In this document: piece by piece, positions 25,326 through 25,346 of the stretch
How positions within the stretch are numbered: position 1 is the first letter of the stretch
How the letters are laid out: each line of letters opens with the position of its first letter
DNA from: Gamarada debralockiae
Taxonomy: Eukaryota > Ascomycota > Leotiomycetes > Helotiales > Hyphodiscaceae
DNA: 25,346 nucleotides
NCBI GenBank assembly: GCA_002803225.1
Contig: NXFV01001971.1
Span: forward strand, 1 to 25,346
Reading direction: 5' to 3'
Position numbers and translations under genes: made by a program
The notes under the pieces: generated by a model
What the model was told of the DNA's origin: nothing
Databases searched by the model: none
Seen by the model: only the letters and a program-made list of their open reading frames with translations

Positions 25326-25346
25326 GGGGGGGGGGGGGGGGGGGGG
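25326..25346 (+). repeat. terminal poly-G run
   Basis: Twenty-one consecutive G close the sequence. In a contig end this is most simply a signal-loss artefact of two-colour sequencing or an assembly stop; a true G homopolymer cannot be excluded. Confidence 0.7.

Overview
The window reads as nuclear DNA of a filamentous ascomycete (Pezizomycotina; a leotiomycete is possible but not shown). Genes are compact and on both strands, with short 44-110 bp introns carrying fungal branch sites (CTAAC/CTGAC types). There is a velvet-domain protein, a Zn2Cys6 regulator, a fungal hemerythrin-like protein and an A-T-TE synthetase. AT-rich blocks and nonsense changes of the C-to-T / G-to-A kind in dead genes recall repeat-induced point mutation (RIP). 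No tRNA, rRNA or CRISPR was seen.

Left part (1-9.6 kb) is a small secondary-metabolism-like neighbourhood. It holds a four-exon hemerythrin-like protein (+, 1038-1956), a 2-oxoglutarate/Fe(II) oxygenase whose 5' end is missing next to an AT-rich insertion (-, 2204-3096), a five-exon O-methyltransferase (-, 3500-4917) and an intronless 948-residue NRPS-like synthetase (+, 6776-9622). The synthetase resembles the arylpyruvate-dimerising enzymes that make quinones and furanones. The gap between methyltransferase and synthetase is packed with transposon relics: a hAT-like element with an 8-bp target duplication (5166-6041), a TA-flanked inverted-repeat element nested in it (5475-5903), and a second TA-flanked element (6164-6395).

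Middle (10-18.3 kb): a 34-unit heptanucleotide satellite, a small velvet-domain gene, and the arginyl-tRNA synthetase gene. The last has two candidate starts (mitochondrial/cytosolic) and an apparent GA-AG intron. Convergent to it lies a 1231-residue gene joining a HeLo-like helical region, a pseudokinase and a trypsin-fold protease domain with a full His-Asp-Ser triad. This is the most striking gene in the window: its first two parts parallel the MLKL layout (four-helix bundle plus pseudokinase), which suggests a cell-death or incompatibility role.

Right part (19-25.3 kb): a Zn2Cys6 transcription factor pseudogene (two in-frame stops and a frameshift) and a half-length ABCB-type transporter pseudogene (frameshifts, Trp-to-stop, Walker B Asp-to-Asn, 3' truncation). 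A short unrecognised gene (23627-24130) and another TA-flanked inverted-repeat element (24507-24960) follow. The window ends in 21 consecutive G, probably a sequencing or assembly artefact. The dead regulator and transporter may be remains of a once larger metabolite cluster, but nothing in the sequence proves they worked with the synthetase.
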